Part shown: one piece after another, positions 1 through 9,868 of the stretch | Layout of the letters: every line of letters begins with the position of its first letter | How positions within the stretch are numbered: position 1 is the stretch's first letter | Assembly: GCA_948567375.1 (NCBI GenBank) | Contig: OX419756.1 | Location: 38,392,333 to 38,456,332 of the forward strand | Reading direction: 5' to 3' | Origin: Lunularia cruciata | Taxonomy: Eukaryota > Streptophyta > Marchantiopsida > Lunulariales > Lunulariaceae | DNA: 64,000 bases | Notes under the pieces: generated by a model | The model's input: only the letters and a program-made list of their open reading frames with translations | What the model was told of the DNA's origin: nothing | Databases searched by the model: none | Translations under genes and position numbers: made by a program

Positions 1-623
1 TACGAGGGGTACTGACAATTGGCCAGCTACTCCGGCACTACATGAGGCACTGATGAAGTCATAGGTGTTTTTGTGGAGGTTTACTATGGCCGACTTTTTC
101 TTCCCTTAGCTGTTTAGCGTCTCAAGACTCCAATGTCGATAGTGCTGGTTGTGATATACTTTATATCCTATCCTCCTACACTTTGCTCTTGCTACCCTTT
201 AACACTTTGACCCGTTTCTGCAGCCACATCATCAGAGAACTCTTGTTTTGTTTCACTCCTCCATTCCCCAGCTAATTCCCTCCTTGGAATTTTTCCCTTT
301 GCTCTTTGACTGCTTCCTGCTTTGCACTCTGGTGTCTATAGTGTTCCTACTTAACACCAACCGGACGCCATTGGTTATTCTCAATTTGTTTCAATGATGC
401 TTTTGCAGCAGGTAACATTCAATGCATTTTACCTTAGGGATTTCACACTACTCTAGCATTGTGATTCATGTACATATTGCTTATCTATCATTTGCACTTC
501 ATGAGTTTTGGATAACTTGTTCCCGGAATGGCTTCTCTTCTTGTATACCAATATACCAGGTAAGTTTATATTGGCACTCATGAGTTTTTGAGCAGAAACT
601 CAATACTAGGAGTACTGACGCAT
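1..623. repeat. Flanking repeat block H1, related to 10320-11345
   Basis: No gene. Positions 27-180 align with 10320-10475 (for example GTGGAGGTTTA(C/T)TATGGCCG and GTGATATACT) at roughly 75%, and 440-560 resembles 11215-11345. It therefore shares a common origin with the sequence on the other side of the gypsy element, in the same orientation. Confidence 0.6.
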
Positions 624-730
624 TGTTGTGCGTATATACATTGCTACAAAACATACATCGCTGTCAACATCATACACTATAGAAGCACAACTCACACATA
701 AGTCATACATAGACTCTAAAGTGCCACAAT
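624..730 (-). repeat. 107-bp direct repeat A1, outside the 3' LTR block
   Basis: It matches 1181-1287 with only about four differences. It starts TGTTGTGCG and ends GCCACAAT on the plus strand. Together with its partner it brackets the left LTR block. Confidence 0.85.
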
Positions 731-1181
731 AATCAGATTGCTTACCACTCTCAACTCAACACAACTCAGATCAGTACTTGATCTGTCACTCTATAAACTG
801 CCAACAACTGGGCCTTGATTATAGTCAAGCCACACCCACTCAAGCATAGAGAATCTAGGTGACACTCGTCGGCCTCTGTCCACCATAGCCAGGAACTCGA
901 AGGCTCAACATCAAAGAAGTGAGCTCTCTGGAGCTCACTTTGAAACTATACCCCCTGGACTCGAGCTAGCTCTGAAACCCTAACGGTCCCACTGATGGCA
1001 CACTCGATGGTGCAAACGGTGCAAAGTGACGGTGGGCCCCACCATGAAGTCAATACCCCAAACACAAAATCTAACCGTCGGAAAGTAGTTGCTGAGAAAC
1101 TACTAAAATAACTCTAACTACTATCATTGGAACTCTAGTGTCTGAGCATCTAGATGCGGCACTACAAATGGCATGACAGCT
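730..1181 (-). repeat. 3' LTR segment of the gypsy element
   Basis: This block matches 9868-10319 at roughly 91% identity over 449 bp by hand count. It is flanked on both sides by a further 107-bp direct repeat (624-730 and 1181-1287), which makes the 3' end structurally unusual. Read on the minus strand it contains a TATA-like stretch and, at 908-922, the short sequence that is complementary to the putative primer-binding site. Confidence 0.8.
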
Positions 1182-1287
1182 GTCGTGCGTATATACATTG
1201 CTACACAACATACATCGTTGTCAACATCATACACTATAGAAGCACAACTCACACATAAGTCATACATAGACTCTAAAGTGCCACAAT
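1181..1287 (-). repeat. 107-bp direct repeat A2, inside the 3' LTR block next to the polypurine tract
   Basis: Second copy of the 107-bp repeat. On the minus strand it begins TGTGGCACTTT immediately after a polypurine run, which is where the U3 end of a 3' LTR should start. This suggests A2 belongs to the LTR, although the 5' LTR block lacks it. Confidence 0.8.
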
Positions 1288-1298
1288 TGCCCCCCTAG
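1287..1298 (-). other. Polypurine tract of the gypsy element
   Basis: On the minus strand the sequence reads CTAGGGGGGCAAT directly before the TG of repeat A2. A G-rich tract abutting the 3' LTR is the usual plus-strand DNA primer site of LTR retrotransposons. Confidence 0.6.
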
Positions 1299-1454
1299 CT
1301 GGCGGTTAGGCCCCTCTAACTCCAGATAGCCATCTACTCTAACTATATGGTATACCCTCTAATGGGCAAAGATCAGGAGGTCAGGTGCTATGGAGCCCCA
1401 TCGTTAGTTGCCTATCTGCAATCTATACCATATAAAGAATGAACTAGCTATAGG

Positions 1455-1595
1455 TCAAGTACATCTAGGACATAACCACTGTCCCTGAGGAACCACCGTG
1501 AGGAGAGGAGTCATACATGCCATATGTTATCCTCTCAAACAGCTATCACACACTAACATAGTAGCAACTCCACCAGAAGAGCCACATAACATACA
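1455..1595 (-). pseudogene. PHD-type zinc finger at the C-terminus of the retrotransposon integrase
   Basis: Reading down from 1595 in the integrase frame the ligands appear in C4HC3 order: CMLC, then CDSC twelve residues after the second Cys, then HMAC, then WLCPRC, followed by a TGA at 1455-1457. This spacing, with the aromatic residue two before the last Cys pair, is that of a PHD finger, a module that usually reads histone H3 tails. One UAA (1527-1529) sits where PHD fingers normally have a Trp before the His (LRG-stop-H). Many plant gypsy elements carry a chromodomain at this place; here the reader module appears to be a PHD finger instead. Function in integration targeting is inference. 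Confidence 0.75.
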
Positions 1596-2640
1596 CCTCA
1601 AGCCTGCACGTACAAGTGCCAAGCTTGGGTCCATAGTACCATCAATGTTTGGAAGGTGGCATGGCGCACAATTGCGCACATGATCCTTCCAAACAACACC
1701 ATCACATCCTTCTAACACAAGGACTCCAGATGGCAAAACCTCGTGCACTCTCAAGATAGTGTGGCTTGTAGAAACATCAAGTGTCGTCGGTGTTGTCTGC
1801 TGTAGATATACATAGTTGCATGGATGAAATCAACGGATCGAGGGTCTATAACCTCCTCCTCAAATGGTAGCATAGCATAAAGTATCTCTATATTGAGCAA
1901 TCGCTAAGTTCTCAAAGGCCATTGGCATCACTCTCCGAAAGATCTCTGCACGTTGAGAACATGCGCTCATCCATACATCGGGGTCATCTAAGTCCAAAAC
2001 TACAATAGCATCTTGACGAATGGCTGCAGGTAAATCTAGTTCTCGTCCATATAGTAGAAAGTATGGAGAGAAGGATGCTAAGGAGGCTTGCCGGCTGAAC
2101 CGGTAGCCCATGGCTAACCAAGGTAAGTGGGGATCCCAATCTCCCAAGTGGCCTCTCTGCAAACCATAATTTTGCAATCCTCTCTTCACCGTCTGAACCA
2201 CTCTCTCTGCTAAGCCATCTGCCTCAGGGTGATCTTGGGAGGTAGTACGGTGATCAATTAGAGCCTTGTCACATAAGACCTGAAACTCCCCCAAGAACTT
2301 TGTACCCTGATCAGTCAAAACCTCAGTTGGTGCACCAAAATGACTAAGAACTCGATCCAGGAACAAGTAAGTTGTCCCTTCACTAGACTTGTCAGGAAGT
2401 GCCACCAACTCAATCCACTTGGAGAAGTGCTCCACCATCACCAAAACATACCGATGATGTCTCATAGTCAGCGGTAAAGGTCCAGCAAAGTCCAAACTCC
2501 AACGGTAACCCAATCCCATGATAGGTAATGGGTGTAATTGTGGTGTAGGAGCATTGAATGATGCTCTAACTCGGTCACAAACCACACATCTGGCAACAAA
2601 CTGCTGTACCTTGGTCTGCATACCACGCCACAAATAATGA
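1596..2640 (-). pseudogene. Integrase (Ty3/gypsy) with C-terminal extension
   Basis: The open stretch 1860-2633 holds the CxxC half of the HHCC zinc-binding module (CVVC) and the catalytic core: Asp in SLDFAGPL, Asp in LTDQGTKF and Glu in GLAERVVQ, the DDE triad that inserts element cDNA. Beyond the UGA at 1860-1862 the same frame continues through YVYLQ and VLPSGVLVLEG, like the GPY/F-type tail of gypsy integrases, then through CAPCHLPNIDG into the PHD motif. A second UGA lies at 1830-1832. The core is intact for 257 codons, the best preserved part of pol. The His pair of the HHCC module would lie above 2633, where the frame is interrupted. Confidence 0.9.
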
Positions 2641-3166
2641 CTCTAGAGTAAGCTATATGTACGCTTTACTCCAAAATGTCCTAGCTCCTCATGAGCATGA
2701 CGGACCAATTGTGGTCTCTGAGATGGAAGTGGTAATACTCGCACTCTACCATCCTTCCATACACGCAAAAGGTGTCTACCCTCAAATCTGAACTGTCTGG
2801 CTCACTGAAGAACACGGTCTCCTAAACTGTGCCACCCACAACACCAGTGCAAAGATAGTCCATCACTAAGACATCATCATGAATATCTTGCTGAACTGTA
2901 CCAATATCTTCACTCTCTGGATCTATGACCTCAATAACTCCTCTTGTATGCGTTCAAAAAGATACCACCAAAGCCTCTGCAAATATGCACAGAAAGGCCG
3001 ATGCATGCCAACTTGGCACCATCTCCTCATCTGTCTCACCATGCCAACGTGCTCCGGTCTGATCTTGCTGGCTGGGACATGGGTTTCTACTCAACCTATC
3101 TAGATCACGGTTCACCACTCCAAGTCTATGAACAACCGTGAAATCATACTCTTGTAAAATTAGAGC

Positions 3167-3489
3167 CTATTGTGCAAGCTTCCCTGAAAGCTTGTCGGAC
3201 TCCATCAACCACTTCAGCGGCTGATGATCAATGATGAGAGTGAAGGGGTTACCAAATAGGTAACATTGGAAATGTGCTACTGCCCAAACTGCTGCCAAGC
3301 ACTTTCCCTCATATGAACTATACTTCGCTTCCATTGAATTGTTGGAGCGACTAGCATAGGCCACCACAACTCCTTCTCCTTATCATCATGTTGGGTGAGC
3401 ACCACTCCAAGCCCCAACATACTCCCATCAGTGTGAACCTGAAATGGTCGTCCCCTGATTGGTCTCCTCAAAATAGGAGCAAATGTCAA
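3167..3489 (-). pseudogene. Retrotransposon RNase H
   Basis: Two overlapping frames carry the domain. 3489-3277 shows FQVHTDGSMLGLGVVL with the first catalytic Asp, and 3367-3167 shows YSSYEGKCLAAVWAV with the Glu and IDHQPLKWLM with a later Asp. The shift between frames within 3277-3367 is an indel. RNase H degrades the RNA strand of the RNA-DNA hybrid during reverse transcription. It follows RT directly, as in gypsy pol. Confidence 0.85.
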
Positions 3490-4480
3490 CCTCTCCTTGA
3501 GCTCTACAAAAGCTCTCTCTTGCTCATCTCCCCAACACCACTCCTATGTAAGCTTGGTCAGCTTTGTCAAGGCCTTGGCAATGGCACTAAATCCTCTAAC
3601 ATAGTGGCAATAGAAGTTTGCCAACCCAAGGAATACTCACACTCTGCTCACATCCGTAGGCCAAGGAAGACGTGCAATAGCCTCCACCTTGGTCTGCTGA
3701 ACACCAAGTCCTCCGGGGTAGATAGTGTGACCCAAATACTCAACCTGCTTGTGGAAGAACCTACACTTCCCAAGATGTAATTTGAGTCCATGAGATCTCA
3801 ACCTCTCAAACACCTCCAACAACTATCTCTGATGCTCCTCCACAATAGTGCTATAAACCAAAATGTCATCAATATAGCACCAAGCAAAATCCAATCCAGC
3901 TAGGATCCTATCCATGACCCTCTGGAACTCAGCAAGAGCATTCTTTAACCCAAATGATAAGAACCTCCACTGATATAACACATCCTTGCCTTGAGGATCA
4001 ATAGCCCAAAATGTTGTCTTGGACTTATCCTCCTCCATGATCGGCAATTGATGATATCCCGCTCAAAGATCCAAAGTATTGAAGACCTTTGCATGCCCAA
4101 TTGCATCAAAAATCTCCTCCGGTGTAGGCATGGCATACTGATCAGCCTTGGTCTGTCGGTTGATAGGACGGTAATCTCCATACATCCGCCTATCTGTATA
4201 GTTTCCATGCATATCCTTCTTGGCTGGCATTAGTGTCGCTGATGCATACTCTCTATGTGAAATCTCCACCAAACCAGCCTCAAAAAGGTCACTACTCCGG
4301 CTTTGAATCAATGTCCTCTCCATATCACTATATCAATAAGGACGTCAAAAAATTGATGTTTCGCTAGTCAGCTCAATCCGTATACCAGGTCCCTTCACAT
4401 CACCCAAATTCTTCATATTGAAGGCAAAACAACTCATGTGACTCCTCAAGAACCTCCAAACCCTCCGTCTTTCCTCTCCA
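3490..4480 (-). pseudogene. Reverse transcriptase (Ty3/gypsy)
   Basis: Reading in the DNMT frame: an upstream linker with LTGEERRRVWRFL, then GLVEISHREYASATLMPAKK, YGDYRPIN, FNTLDL, a UGA at 4063-4065, then AGYHQLPI, RFLSFGLKNALAEFQ and the catalytic YIDD box (CYIDDILVYS). The thumb region follows with LEVFERLRSHGLKLHLGKC and VEYLGHTI. In-frame stops are at 4063-4065 (UGA), 3823-3825 (UAG), 3637-3639 (UGA) and 3544-3546 (UAG). The sequence is collinear with gypsy RT throughout and needs no indel here, so decay in RT is almost purely by nonsense substitution. Confidence 0.9.
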
Positions 4481-4878
4481 GTAAGCTTGGGTCCAAGATC
4501 TGGCTCCCAAGTATCCTCTGTAACTATAGTAGGAGTGGAAGACGTACTGACTGACTGCTACATTGGGCCCTTGGGAGCGATAGTGTCATTCTCCCGACCA
4601 CTAGAAGTCCCAACCTCCGTGCAAAAAAATCCCTCCACTCTGGTTGCAAGCTCCACACGTCCTCTAGCTGCATCCCATGTGGACCAAGGGTGTAATCCAA
4701 GTAGCCCACGCTCATCTGGATGAACTCCAAGTAGACCACTCTCCCTAGTAGGTACTGGATGTATCCCAAGAATACCATGTCCACTCAGTCCATCACCCCC
4801 AGCATGTGCCTGAATCATCTTGATAGGCACAGGGCTCACAAGTGTCCAAGTGGTAATACCTATCAAGCGCATCCTATG

Positions 4879-5892
4879 CTGCTCTGCCAAGCCAAGGCTC
4901 ACAATCCAGGTCAAACAATTTGGGTCCATAGCCTAACCTAACACTTGATGCCTGGATGCCTCTGACATTGCTAGAATAGCGGTAATACCGGTGCAAAAAC
5001 CCATTGCCCGCTCTCTCTCATCAACGTTGGGCTCCACCAACTGCTGTAATTGTGAGTCCCAAACAAGTCCAAGTCCTCCCTCTCAAAAAGCATGAGAGCT
5101 TGGGAAACTTATGAGTGTGAAAAATGCAGCTCTAGGCTGTCCAACTAGGTTCACCACTGCCATAGGTGACCTATCAGCCACTACCATTGTCTGAGACTGA
5201 CGCCCAACATCCAAGATATCATCAACAAGAATGTGGTCAAGTGGCTGAATCCCATCATAAGCGCGCTGTAGAACCTCTCTGGGTAAGAGGTTCGTCCACC
5301 AAAGACAAAGATGATGAGCCCGTGATCCCACTCTAGCTGCATCTAACAATACTGCAGGTCCTATCCAAGAATGGACCTGATGTGTACTCGCCACCACTCT
5401 AGTGCAAGAATCACCCATCAAAGGAATGTTCTCCAAAAGGTAAGCTGGAGAAACAGACTGATGAACCTAGAGATGTCGTAGTATCCATAACATCTCCCAA
5501 AACACACCAAAACAAGGATCTTGAAGACCTAATCCTCTACCAACACGTGTATATCCCTGACATGGCCATCCAGAAATCACCAAGTGAATAGGCCCATATC
5601 TCTCTAGGTCATGCGCCTCCAGTAAGGAAATGTCTCTTGGTAGGGCCTTCTGGTAACCTCTAATTGCTGACATTAGTAATAACTCCGGATACCAATAGGC
5701 CAAGTGTGCCACATGATGTAGAGAGACTCGCCTAGCAGTCTCATCTCTCTCTACATACAAGTACCTCTGTACTTGTATACCCGCCTGTAACACCGTAGCT
5801 AGTCCGGTGTTGATCCCACCAAACAACTCCAATAGGCATATCCCCTCTATTGGATATTGCGAAGCAATGAGTATGGTATCCAAAGGTGTCAA
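4879..5892 (-). pseudogene. Cytosine-5 DNA methyltransferase domain embedded in the retrotransposon polyprotein
   Basis: One frame of 338 codons carries the C5-methyltransferase motifs in canonical order. Motif I is LLELFGGINTGL (SAM binding). Motif II is YLYVERDE. Motif IV is SGWPCQGYTR with the catalytic Cys codon at 5560-5562. Motif VI is LLENIPLMGDS. Motif VIII is the region VGSRAHHLCLWWTN. Motif IX is the region EPNVDERERAMGF. A motif X-like part is RHQVLG...LTWIVS. In-frame stops interrupt it at 5467-5469 (UAG), 5083-5085 (UGA) and 4933-4935 (UAG). Motif order I to X excludes the permuted plant DRM layout and is closer to DNMT3-like or other unpermuted enzymes. It lies between protease and RT in the RT frame, so it looks like a true pol module. 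Methyltransferase capture by gypsy elements is known, from memory, in a charophyte alga and dinoflagellates. Confidence 0.88.
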
Positions 5893-6431
5893 AGCAATCG
5901 CCTCTAGAGGCTCATCCTCACACTCATCTCTTGATGATACGAAGGCTTCACTCCAAGCTTGCTACACCAACTGATCTACATGCTACTGCAATGACTCCCC
6001 GGAACTCCACAATGGAACATCCAAGGTGGATGGGACAATCCCACTTGTACTCCAAAGCCAAGTGATCTCCTCTGGTACTAGAGTATCCTCTACATGGGCG
6101 TTCCACTCCAACAAGTCACCAAGCCAAGTAACTACACCACTGAAAGCTAAAACTGATGCTGCCATGGTCCCGGACTGTGGTGAGCCAAGATTGCCATTAT
6201 TGAAGCATACTGGTAGGCAACATACCTATCCCTCACCAGACTGCCAACCAGGTCTATAAGAGGTTGTCTCCTCCCAATAGTCAATGCTGAAACCCATGGG
6301 GTATAACACTACTCCCCCAACTAGCACATCATATGACTCAGCTATCATCACATAGCCTGTGCTCTCACCATCGAGCTATCAGTCGGATGACCAGGCTGAA
6401 CCTAGACAACAAGCTTTCCACGTGTGATGTA
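5893..6431 (-). pseudogene. Protease-to-methyltransferase linker of the polyprotein
   Basis: The DNMT frame continues upstream, with two UAG codons at 5962-5964 and 5983-5985, into an open stretch at 5983-6165 (residues such as VVTWLGDLLEW and DVPLWSSGESLQ). Above that, reading in pieces, come YDVLVGGVVLYPMGF and DYWEET, which resemble the C-terminal half of a retroviral-type protease followed by a linker. I know no named domain here. Confidence 0.55.
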
Positions 6432-6719
6432 CTATGTCAAACCACCACCTAGAGATGTCTGGATCTGAAATGGACACCTCTCCACATCGGTCTTCCGTAA
6501 CTCCAGACCAACAACTGCAGCCTTCCCCAACATAAGGGGTTGCGCACCAAAGTCTAACAAGACTCTCTGTGGTGTATTGACCTTCCCTGAAGGTCCCACC
6601 AAACAGAAAATCCCCCTCTGGTTATACAATAGGACAACACCAGGTGTGAACCGTGCTCTCTCAAAAGCCGGTCTAGTTGGCAACTCCTCCAGTCTAGCAA
6701 CGCCGTTGCTGCCTGCCAT
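6432..6719 (-). pseudogene. Retroviral-type aspartic protease
   Basis: The motif VLLDFGAQPLMLG matches the active-site region (hydrophobic-hydrophobic-D-S/T-G-A) of retropepsins, with Phe where Ser or Thr is usual, so this copy would probably be inactive. It cleaves the polyprotein in functional elements. It lies in a different frame from Gag and DNMT, which points to flanking indels or an original frameshift site. The TGV...LLYN context upstream is uncharacterised. Confidence 0.65.
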
Positions 6720-7315
6720 AAACCATTGGTCGCTGAACGGATCCCATGCTCCTCAACCAAGTCAGATCCACTACCAACCACCTCTGCTCTAGTAGTAGGA
6801 ACTGCACCATCCCTACTCTCACACAACATGGCAGCCAACCGGAATACTAGGGCTGGGTCAACTCCCAATGTAAACATATCACTGGCCGAAAACAAAGGAT
6901 GCCGCATAATCAGCTGAGCCGCCCCCAACATCATGCTAGACTCAGTCTGTGTAGTAGCAGGTGGCTGACTAGCAGGTAGTCCATCATGTACTCCATCACC
7001 ACCTACCACACTTGCACTAGGACGTCTAGGAACCATGGATGTTGTCTGCAATGCCTCAGATAGCATGAAAGACTGGGGAAGTCTGACCTGCCTCCCAACC
7101 TCTCCTCTCTGTGGGTCCTCTAGGCTGATGTATGATGCTCCTCTAGACTCTAGAGCACGTACTACACTCCTAGTCACTACTGCAGATGCATCCACTTGTG
7201 CTGCTCTGCACATGAAGTCCAAAGCATCTCTATCACCAGCATATGAGGTGGAAGCCTCAGCACCCAAATCTGATCTCCTCTGAGCAATAGCCATACTAGC
7301 CAATCTCTGCTCCAA
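6554..7315 (-). pseudogene. Gag-protease linker region, open frame of 253 codons
   Basis: This is an open frame between the zinc knuckles and the protease with MEQRLASMAIAQRR, DALDFMCRAAQVD and LEDPQRGEVGRQVR. I do not recognise a domain. Codons near the C-terminus overlap the protease frame, and the first 130 bp overlap the Gag frame, so the useful part is about 6720-7200. It is probably polyprotein spacer. Confidence 0.5.
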
Positions 7316-7653
7316 CTGCTCAATCCAAGTAGCCGTGTAGAAGTATCCATAGCTATGTCAGAAGTAAAGGCAGGTATTGCAACCCTACTAGGTGTAGATC
7401 CTCTACCACCACCTCTACCACCTTGTCCTCCATGAACTGGAGCTCCTCTACTACCTGCCATAGCAGCCCTACCACTCCGTAACTCCGGGTGTAGGTCAAA
7501 ACACCGGTCACTAGTGTGACCAAATCTGTGGCAGTGCTCACACCGCCTCTGTGCTGGCTGTGATGCACAAGAGGTATCAGGTCCGCTGCCTTGAGTACAC
7601 TCTCTTCTATGGTGAGGTCCACCACAAGTCCAACAAGCAACACCACCACTCAC
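7177..7653 (-). pseudogene. Gag nucleocapsid with two CCHC zinc knuckles
   Basis: The first 50 codons contain CWTCGGPHHRREC, a slightly compressed knuckle, and CEHCHRFGHTSDRC, a perfect CX2CX4HX4C knuckle, followed by Arg/Gly-rich sequence (GGQGGRGGGRG). Zinc knuckles bind genomic RNA for packaging. The frame agrees with the upstream Gag pieces. Confidence 0.85.
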
Positions 7654-7773
7654 TGGCTGCTACTGACCCGGAAATGAGGGTAAGGGTCTAACTCTACTAG
7701 GCCCTCCACTCGCTCCATAGGATTTGGGGTGTCCATCCTGTCCTCAAAAACCAACTGGGCGTGGTACACTCTG

Positions 7774-8460
7774 CTACACTCTAAAAGAAGTCACAGCCGT
7801 AGATGAGGTCTCCTTACCAAATCCAGATGTCACCACTCTCTCCTCCACCATATTGAGCTCAATACGCTCAGCCAAACCAAAGACTACTGCCAAAGTGGGC
7901 GAAGTAGCCTGCAACAACATAGCATCATGAACTCTACGTCGTAACTCCTTGTCCAATATCCCATACCAAAATTGGACTGCTTGGGCCTCAGTAACTCCCT
8001 GAGTGAAACTGATCAGTCGCCTCATGCGAGTGTATGCCTTGCGTAGGCTCTCTCCAGCCTTCCGCTGGAACTCCTACAAGCTCCTCAGCTTATCAGTCCA
8101 CACTCCTTGGTAGTTCTACCTCAAACACAAGAAGAACTCTACCATGGGGTTAAACCCCAATACCACACCACCTCCTGCAGCGGTACCTCCACTTGTAGTA
8201 GCACTATCTCCAACTAGTGCACCTCCACTAGCTCCACCAACACTACTTGAGCTAGAAATTGTAGGTATAGCCGATCTACTCCTGGCCACCGAACCTGAAG
8301 TGATAGAAACATAATTTGGAAACCAATACTGTCTCCATAACTCGATCTCCTCCAAATGAGCTCTCTTGAACTCATGGTAGTCATTGATTGGCGGACCCTC
8401 TAGATGCTGAAACAACCCCTTCCATGCCATGAAGAGTGTGAACAAAGTCGGGTTCCGCAT
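7774..8460 (-). pseudogene. Gag capsid-like core
   Basis: Two open pieces share one frame: 8116-8460 (LFTLFMAWKGLFQHLEG, then a Ser/Gly-rich stretch) and 7774-8025 (RRLISFTQGVTEAQAVQFWYGIL, AERIEL). The second has the look of the retrotransposon gag helical core, in which a QFW/FWYG motif is common. UAG codons at 8116-8118 and 8461-8463 interrupt the frame. Confidence 0.75.
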
Positions 8461-8577
8461 CTACTGCAGATCACACCAACTATCAAACTCTTGAATGAAG
8501 TCATCCAACTCAATGGTACCTACTGTACTAGAGTAATGCCTAGGGCCTTTGGAGGCCCCATAAATCTCATCCATGTC

Positions 8578-8852
8578 TCACAACAACGGTGCGGACACAC
8601 CAAGTGCACTCTCAATTGAATCAGCTCTTGTGTCAAACTCCAACTCAAAGTCAATCTCCTCCCTCACTAGGACCTGAGATACAGGTTGATACCGAGCACC
8701 ACTCCAAGTAAACCCATAGCGTATTGCAAGGCTAACTCCTCTAGAATCTCCAAAGAACTCTGCTGTGACAAAGTAACCACAACAGCAAACCTGAACCACC
8801 AACTGCAACCGCAAGTCGCAACCGCAAGTGCCCCACCAAGTGCCAACACCAC
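8578..8852 (-). pseudogene. Probable N-terminal Gag segment
   Basis: The open stretch 8578-8814 is in the same frame as the capsid core (residues such as YQPVSQVLVREEIDFELEFD) and ends with a UGA at 8578-8580. I recognise no domain. The element's 5' leader lies between here and the LTR at 9866. Confidence 0.5.
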
Positions 8853-9311
8853 CTAAGCACCACCCACTAATGTAACTCTAACCAAGATAACTACACTAGG
8901 GGAAAGGGCAACCTGTAACCTACCATCATAACATGCACTCTCACGGTCTGCAGGTCATCACTTCTTGCCTCATCGGAGAGAAACAAAGGTAGTTTGACTG
9001 GTCATCACTCCAGCCTCACGACCGAGAGCACACCAGAGCACCAACGCTCAAAATTTAGGGCACCTCACACAAACGTGGTGCACAAACAGGAAGTAGAGAA
9101 TGGAGGGGATCCAATCACAAGAAATCTAAACAAAAACCCTTCATCTCATAACACAACACGAGACTGACTCTGCCATCATTTGGCATTTGACATAAGAGAA
9201 GTTTGTATCTAAGTCCTAAGCTACTAGGATCACCAAGAATGGGATCAAAATGCCTCTCCTAGCCAAAGCTACATGTGTATAGATAACAGTGGCATAGTCA
9301 CTAGGACAACA

Positions 9312-9384
9312 AGTGAGGGTGGACCAGTTGGCTAGGGCACTAGTCTAGGAACAAGAGATCTAGGGATCAAACCCTGTTGCGCAC
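9312..9384 (+). other. tRNA-like sequence in the gypsy leader
   Basis: The stretch contains an A-box-like CCAGTTGGCTAGGGCACT and, about 45 nt on, a B-box-like GGGATCAAACCC flanked by an AGGG/CCCT stem like a T arm. The acceptor stem does not close properly, so it is not a functional tRNA. It may be a tRNA pseudogene or the head of a tRNA-derived SINE. Confidence 0.35.
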
Positions 9385-9853
9385 AATCTAGCAAGAAAGG
9401 CAAATTTTGTCAACCAATGACCAAGATCTACTCTAAACTAGCTAGTCTCACGCTGGCTTGCTGGCCCTTCTGGCCTTTGTAGCCTCTCATAGCCCACAGC
9501 CTCAAAACGCCAAATGAGGCCTTTCTTGTTGCCACTTCAAACCTCCTCCAAAATTGGCAAAACTTCTCCAAATCTGCAAAAGTCCTCCAAACTAGCAAAA
9601 CTCCTCCAAATCTGGCCAAAATCTGACGTAAATCCTAACCAAAATCTGACATAAATCCTAACCAAAATTTGACGTAAACCCTAAAGTTGGTTGTCCGCCA
9701 AATCCCCCGCTAACTTTCCACTCGAGCCAAATTCAATCGATTGAGCTTCTGCATACTAGGGAAACATTGAACTTGAATCGAGCTACCAATGATCCATCGA
9801 GCTTGGAGATACCACCAACACTCAAAGTTCTTGCACCCAATTCCCCCTTGACT

Positions 9854-9868
9854 TCACTTCTTTGATGT
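9854..9868 (-). other. Putative self-priming primer-binding site
   Basis: The minus-strand sequence directly after the 5' LTR is TCAAAGAAGTGA. It shows no TGG-type tRNA match. With the last LTR bases it is perfectly complementary over 15 nt to an LTR-internal stretch at 10046-10060, conserved at 908-922 in the other LTR. That arrangement resembles the self-primed Tf1/sushi group, where the 5' end of the RNA folds back onto the PBS. The complementarity is seen; the mechanism is inferred. Confidence 0.45.

Noticed and set aside
4879..5892. Methyltransferase as a plant DRM enzyme
   Set aside because: Motifs run I to X; DRM proteins have VI-X before I-V.
1500..9866. Endogenous pararetrovirus instead of a retrotransposon
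   Set aside because: Integrase with a DDE triad, a polypurine tract and matching LTR segments are present and no movement-protein region is seen.
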